A DNA stretch of 64,000 nt from assembly GCA_018240695.1 (NCBI GenBank), contig JAFEFH010000003.1, positions 1 to 64,000 of the forward strand, given 5' to 3'. Positions 60,391 through 64,000 of this stretch are shown here, one piece after another; the first letter of the stretch is position 1, and every line of letters begins with the position of its first letter. The position numbers were made by a program, and so were the translations under genes. The notes under the pieces are model-generated. The model saw only the letters and a list, made by a program, of their open reading frames with translations, had not been told where the DNA came from and ran no database searches. The DNA is from Pseudomonadota bacterium. Its GTDB lineage: Bacteria > Pseudomonadota > Alphaproteobacteria > Reyranellales > Reyranellaceae.

Positions 60391-62319
60391 ATGGCTGCAA
60401 ACACCAAACCGGGCGACACGTACCGCGCCTTGCACGCCCGCTCGCTGAGCGATCCCGAGGGCTTCTGGGCCGAGCAGGCCGAGGCGATCGACTGGACGAA
60501 GCGCTGGGACAAGGTCCTCGATCCGTCCAACCCGCCGTTCTACCGGTGGTTCAAGGGCGCCGAACTCAACGCCTGCCACAATGCCCTCGACCGCCATGTC
60601 GACGGCGGCCCAGAGAACAACAGGGCCGACCAGTTGGCGCTGATCTACGATTCGCCCGTCACCAATTCCCAGCAGAAGTTCACCTATCGCGAGATGCGCG
60701 ATCGCGTGGCGCAGATCGCCGGCATGATCGCAGCCCAGGGCGTCGCCAGGGGTGACCGCGTCATCATCTACATGCCGATGATCCCCGAGGCGGTGATGGC
60801 GATGCTCGCCTGCGCGCGCCTCGGCGCCGTGCACTCGGTCGTGTTCGGCGGCTTCGCGGCCAAGGAACTCGCCAGCCGCATCGACGACTGCCAGCCCAAG
60901 CTGGTGCTGACCGCTTCGTGCGGCGTCGAGCCCGCGCGCGTCGTGCAGTACAAGCCGCTGCTCGACCAGGCGATCGAGATGGCCAAGCACAAGATGACCA
61001 GGGTCATCGTGTTCCAGCGCCCGCAGGCCGAGGCCACGATGGTGAAGGGCCGCGACCTCGACTGGAACGAGACGGTGAAGACGGCCAAGCCGCACGCCTG
61101 CGTGCCGGTCTCGGCGACCGATCCGCTCTACATCCTCTACACCTCGGGCACGACCGGCTATCCGAAGGGCGTCGTGCGCGACGTCGGCGGCTACTGCGTG
61201 GCGCTCTACTGGTCGATGAAGAACCTCTACGGCGTGAAGCCGGGCGAGGTCTACTGGTGTGCGTCCGACATCGGCTGGGTGGTCGGCCACAGCTACATCG
61301 TCTACGGCCCGCTGATCTACGGCGCGACCAGCATCCTCTACGAAGGCAAGCCGGTCGGCACGCCCGACGCCGGCGCGTTCTGGCGCGTGATCTCCGAGCA
61401 CAAGGCGGTGGCGCTGTTCACCGCGCCGACCGCCTTCCGCGCCATCAAGCGCGAGGACCCCGACGGCAAGCTCCTGAAGAAGTACGACCTGTCGAACTTC
61501 CGCACGCTCTTCCTCGCGGGCGAGCGCGGCGATCCGCCGACCGTGCAGTGGGCGCAGAAGCTGCTGGGCGTGCGCGTGGTCGATCACTGGTGGCAGACCG
61601 AGACCGGCTGGACGATCTGCGGCAACTTCGAGGGCCTCGACCCGATGCCGATCAAGCCCGGCTCGACCTCGGTGCCGGCGCCGGGCTGGAAGCTCGAGGT
61701 GCTGGACGAGCAGGGCAGGCCGATGAAGGCGGGCGAGGTCGGCGCCCTCGCGGGCAAGCTGCCGCTGCCGCCGGGCACGTTCCCGACCCTGTGGAACGCC
61801 GACGAGCGCTACAAGCAGGCCTACATGACCGAGTTCCCCGGTTACTACAAAACCGGCGACGCGGGTTTCATCGACGAGGACGGCTACGTCTCGGTGATGA
61901 CGCGCGTGGACGACGTGATCAACGTCGCGGGCCATCGCCTGTCGACCGGTCAGATCGAGGAAGTGCTGGGCTCGCACAACGACGTGGCCGAGTGCGCCGT
62001 GATCGGCGTGGCCGACGATCTGAAGGGACAGGTGCCGCTCGGGTTCCTCGTCCTGAAGGCGGGTGTCGAGCGGCCCAACGGCGAGATCGTCGAGGACGTG
62101 GTGCGCATGGTGCGCGAGCGCATCGGACCCGTGGCCTTCTTCAAGAGCGCGCTGGTGGTGCAGCGCCTGCCCAAGACGCGCTCGGGCAAGATCCTGCGCG
62201 GCACCATGCAGAAGATGGCCGACAACCAGCCCTGGACCATGCCGGCCACGATCGAAGATCCCGTCGCGCTCGACGAGATCAAGGACAACCTCAAGACCGC
62301 CGGCTACGCCGCCAAGTAA
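60391..62319 (+). CDS. prpE: propionyl-CoA synthetase (PrpE-like acyl-CoA synthetase)
   Basis: 642 residues of the acetyl/propionyl-CoA synthetase family: YILYTSGTTGYPKGVVRDVG (ATP loop), EVYWCASDIGWVVGHSYIVY (characteristic of PrpE/ACSS3), VVDHWWQTETGWTICGNF, YKTGDAGFIDEDGYVSVMTR and KTRSGKILRGTMQKMAD (the catalytic Lys). It activates short acids such as propionate by AMP. RBS GGGAGG lies 6 nt before the ATG. Followed after 19 nt by the dehydrogenase. Acetate as substrate is possible. Confidence 0.87.
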   Translation: MAANTKPGDTYRALHARSLSDPEGFWAEQAEAIDWTKRWDKVLDPSNPPFYRWFKGAELNACHNALDRHVDGGPENNRADQLALIYDSPVTNSQQKFTYREMRDRVAQIAGMIAAQGVARGDRVIIYMPMIPEAVMAMLACARLGAVHSVVFGGFAAKELASRIDDCQPKLVLTASCGVEPARVVQYKPLLDQAIEMAKHKMTRVIVFQRPQAEATMVKGRDLDWNETVKTAKPHACVPVSATDPLYILYTSGTTGYPKGVVRDVGGYCVALYWSMKNLYGVKPGEVYWCASDIGWVVGHSYIVYGPLIYGATSILYEGKPVGTPDAGAFWRVISEHKAVALFTAPTAFRAIKREDPDGKLLKKYDLSNFRTLFLAGERGDPPTVQWAQKLLGVRVVDHWWQTETGWTICGNFEGLDPMPIKPGSTSVPAPGWKLEVLDEQGRPMKAGEVGALAGKLPLPPGTFPTLWNADERYKQAYMTEFPGYYKTGDAGFIDEDGYVSVMTRVDDVINVAGHRLSTGQIEEVLGSHNDVAECAVIGVADDLKGQVPLGFLVLKAGVERPNGEIVEDVVRMVRERIGPVAFFKSALVVQRLPKTRSGKILRGTMQKMADNQPWTMPATIEDPVALDEIKDNLKTAGYAAK

Positions 62320-62338
62320 GCAGAGAGTAGGAGAGAGA

Positions 62339-63853
62339 ATGAGTCTCGACATCAACCGCGCCGACCTCACTGTCGGCGTCGTGGGCACTGGCGCCATGGG
62401 GCGCGGCATCGCGCAGGTGACGGCGCAGGGCGGCATGAAGGCGATCATGTTCGACGCGGCGCCCGGCGGCGCCGCGAAGGCCAAGGCCGGCATCGTCGAC
62501 GTGCTGAAGGGGCTGGTCGCCAAGGGCCGCCTGAGCGATGCCGATGTCGCGAAGGCCGAGGCCAATCTCGGCGTCGCCGACAAGATCGAGGACCTCAAGG
62601 GCTGCCATATCGTGGTCGAGGCCGTGTTCGAGAATCTCGAGGTGAAGCAGAAGCTGTTCGGCGAGCTCGAGGCCGTGATCGCGCCCGATGCGATCCTGGC
62701 GTCCAACACCTCGTCGATCCGCATCGCCTCGATCGCGCGCGCGCTCAAGCACCGCGACCGCGTCTGCGGCATGCACTACTTCAATCCCGTGCCGCTGATG
62801 AAACTCGTCGAGGTGATCCGCGCCGCCGACACCGCGCAATGGGTGGTCGATGCGATGGTGGCGCTGGGCAAGCGCCAGACGCGCGTGCCCGTGGTGGTGG
62901 GCGACACGCCGGGCTTCCTCGTCAATCTCGGCGGGACGGCGATCGGCACCGAGGGCCTGCGCCTCCACCAGGAAGGCCGCGCGACCGTCGCGCAGGTCGA
63001 CGCGGTGATGCGCGACAGCTGCGGCTTCCGCATGGGCCCGTTCGAGTTGATGGACCTCACCGGCCTCGACGTGAACTTCCCGGCGCGCAGGATCATCTAC
63101 GAAGGTTTCTTCCACGACCGGCGCATGACGCCCGGCCCGTACCACGAGAGCCTGTTCGCGGCCGGCAAGCTCGGCCGCAAGACCGGCGGCGGCTGGTACG
63201 ACTACGACGCCAAGGGCGGCAAGGTCGATCCGGGCGCGGATTACCTGCCGTCGGTCCCGCCGGCGACGGCGGCCGTGGTCATGGACAGCCACAACGAGAA
63301 GCTGGTGCAGCTCGTCGTCGCCTCGGGCGCCAAGACGCTGGCGGCCGACGACGGCAAGAGCCCGATCCTGATCGCGCCGGTCGGCAAGGACGCCACGACC
63401 GAGGCGGTCGAGCGCGGCCTCGATCCCAAGCGCACCGTCGCGGTCGACGTCACCGGCGACACCGCCAAGCGCGTCACCATCATGATGCCGCCGGGCGCCG
63501 ATCCGCTGGTGCGCGACGCGGCGGCGGCGATGCTGGCCAAGTCCGGCGCCAAGGTGACGCTGATCAAGGACTCGCCCGGCTTCATCGCCCAGCGCATGTG
63601 CGCGATGATCGCCAACCTCGGCTGCGAGATGGCGATGATCGGCATCGCCTCGGCCGCCGACGTCGACACCGCGATGACGCTCGGCCTCAACTATCCGCGC
63701 GGGCCGCTGGCGCTCGCCGACTGGCTGGGCGTGAAGCAGTGCCACGAGATCCTGCTTCAGATCCAGGCGATCACGGGCGACGACCGCTACCGGCCGAGCC
63801 AGTGGCTGCGCCGCCGCGCGATGCTCGGCATGAGTGCCACCACACCGGAGTAA
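62339..63853 (+). CDS. 3-hydroxyacyl-CoA dehydrogenase
   Basis: 504 residues. NAD site TVGVVGTGAMGRGIAQVTAQ (about 10-29), catalytic segment MHYFNPVPLMKLVEVI, and GDTPGFLVNLGGTAIGTEGL (first 3HCDH C-domain); a repeat of this domain (SPGFIAQRMCAMIANLGCEM) lies near the C-terminus. The doubled C-domain and length match PaaH/PaaC-type enzymes of phenylacetate or other acyl-CoA pathways. RBS AGGAGAG 6 nt upstream. Operon with prpE is likely. Confidence 0.9.
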   Translation: MSLDINRADLTVGVVGTGAMGRGIAQVTAQGGMKAIMFDAAPGGAAKAKAGIVDVLKGLVAKGRLSDADVAKAEANLGVADKIEDLKGCHIVVEAVFENLEVKQKLFGELEAVIAPDAILASNTSSIRIASIARALKHRDRVCGMHYFNPVPLMKLVEVIRAADTAQWVVDAMVALGKRQTRVPVVVGDTPGFLVNLGGTAIGTEGLRLHQEGRATVAQVDAVMRDSCGFRMGPFELMDLTGLDVNFPARRIIYEGFFHDRRMTPGPYHESLFAAGKLGRKTGGGWYDYDAKGGKVDPGADYLPSVPPATAAVVMDSHNEKLVQLVVASGAKTLAADDGKSPILIAPVGKDATTEAVERGLDPKRTVAVDVTGDTAKRVTIMMPPGADPLVRDAAAAMLAKSGAKVTLIKDSPGFIAQRMCAMIANLGCEMAMIGIASAADVDTAMTLGLNYPRGPLALADWLGVKQCHEILLQIQAITGDDRYRPSQWLRRRAMLGMSATTPE

Positions 63854-63873
63854 GTCGCCGGAGCAGGGACGCG

Positions 63874-64000
63874 CTACCGCACCTGCGGCGGACAGCCGGT
63901 CAGCAGGCAGGAGTCGATGCGCGGATCGGACTGGCGCGCCGTCTCGGCGAAGGTCTGCGCCTGGCGGCGATAGTCGGGCGCGCTCAGCCAGTCGGTCGGC
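63874..64000 (-). CDS. hypothetical protein, 3-prime end only
   Basis: An open frame of 42 codons from the window edge to a TAG (63876-63874) on the minus strand. The C-terminus reads DWLSAPDYRRQAQTFAETAR, then DPRIDSCLLTGCPPQVR. The two Cys near the end suggest a secreted protein, but no family is recognised. Convergent with the dehydrogenase gene, 20 nt between stops. Confidence 0.5.
   Translation of the reverse strand, partial: PTDWLSAPDYRRQAQTFAETARQSDPRIDSCLLTGCPPQVR

Noticed and set aside
59224-62772. 1182-codon antisense frame opposite prpE and neighbours
   Set aside because: Spans four real genes on the other strand; composition and lack of domains mark it as a shadow.

Overview
The window is high-GC DNA from an alphaproteobacterium. 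This rests on the egtB-egtD pair, a COQ9-family protein, a TIGR02444 protein, two DUF465 (YdcH) proteins, a KTSC protein, Bug-type binding proteins, and several sites matching the alphaproteobacterial EcfG stress-sigma consensus. A Reyranella or Rhodospirillales-type relative is my guess and is not shown by the sequence. Genes are dense, mostly in tight 1-11 nt overlaps, and no gap exceeds about 220 nt. I saw no rRNA, tRNA, CRISPR array, transposase or prophage.

Layout. 1-3414: a HisKA_2 sensor kinase, cut by the window edge, overlapping a CHASE3/PAS hybrid kinase with two receivers. 3440-8198: small secreted or membrane proteins (CsbD-like, DUF1328, DUF2177, a lipoprotein), several with EcfG-like promoters, around an orphan family-5 binding protein. 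8195-11404: an unknown, possibly ATP-grasp protein beside the ergothioneine genes egtB-egtD. 11551-18250: a housekeeping mix of a DUF6306 protein, amidohydrolase, YcaQ-like glycosylase, a DUF559 nuclease cassette between inverted repeats, KTSC, amidase, a DUF2161 nuclease and a transglutaminase.

18365-48100 is the core: a roughly 29-kb exopolysaccharide locus. It holds an O-antigen-ligase/polymerase-like protein, a WbaP/ExoY-type initiating phosphotransferase, about eight glycosyltransferases, SAM methyltransferases, a PIG-L deacetylase and an ABC-2 (Wzm-like) permease whose ATPase gene has shrunk to a 40-codon remnant. It also has two tandem paralogous membrane proteins, a Gly/Pro-repeat secreted protein, a beta-barrel outer-membrane protein, a Wza-like lipoprotein, a Wzc-like tyrosine kinase with a Tyr-rich tail, and a metallophosphatase. 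No Wzx flippase was recognised. One glycosyltransferase carries an asparagine-synthetase-type N-terminal domain in which the usual Cys nucleophile is Thr.

48166-57381: a periplasmic protein, tungstate-type tupB-tupA without tupC, rpsU, COQ9, the DUF465-purE-purK operon, TIGR02444, ubiX, azlC-azlD and an unknown single-pass protein. 57467-64000: acyl-CoA metabolism, with an acyl-CoA synthetase bearing a histone-H1-like Lys/Ala tail, a Bug binding protein, prpE-like propionyl-CoA synthetase and 3-hydroxyacyl-CoA dehydrogenase, then the 3-prime end of an unknown gene.

Inferred physiology: a soil or water heterotroph with a general stress response, thiol protection by ergothioneine, a complex secreted polysaccharide and broad acyl-CoA catabolism.
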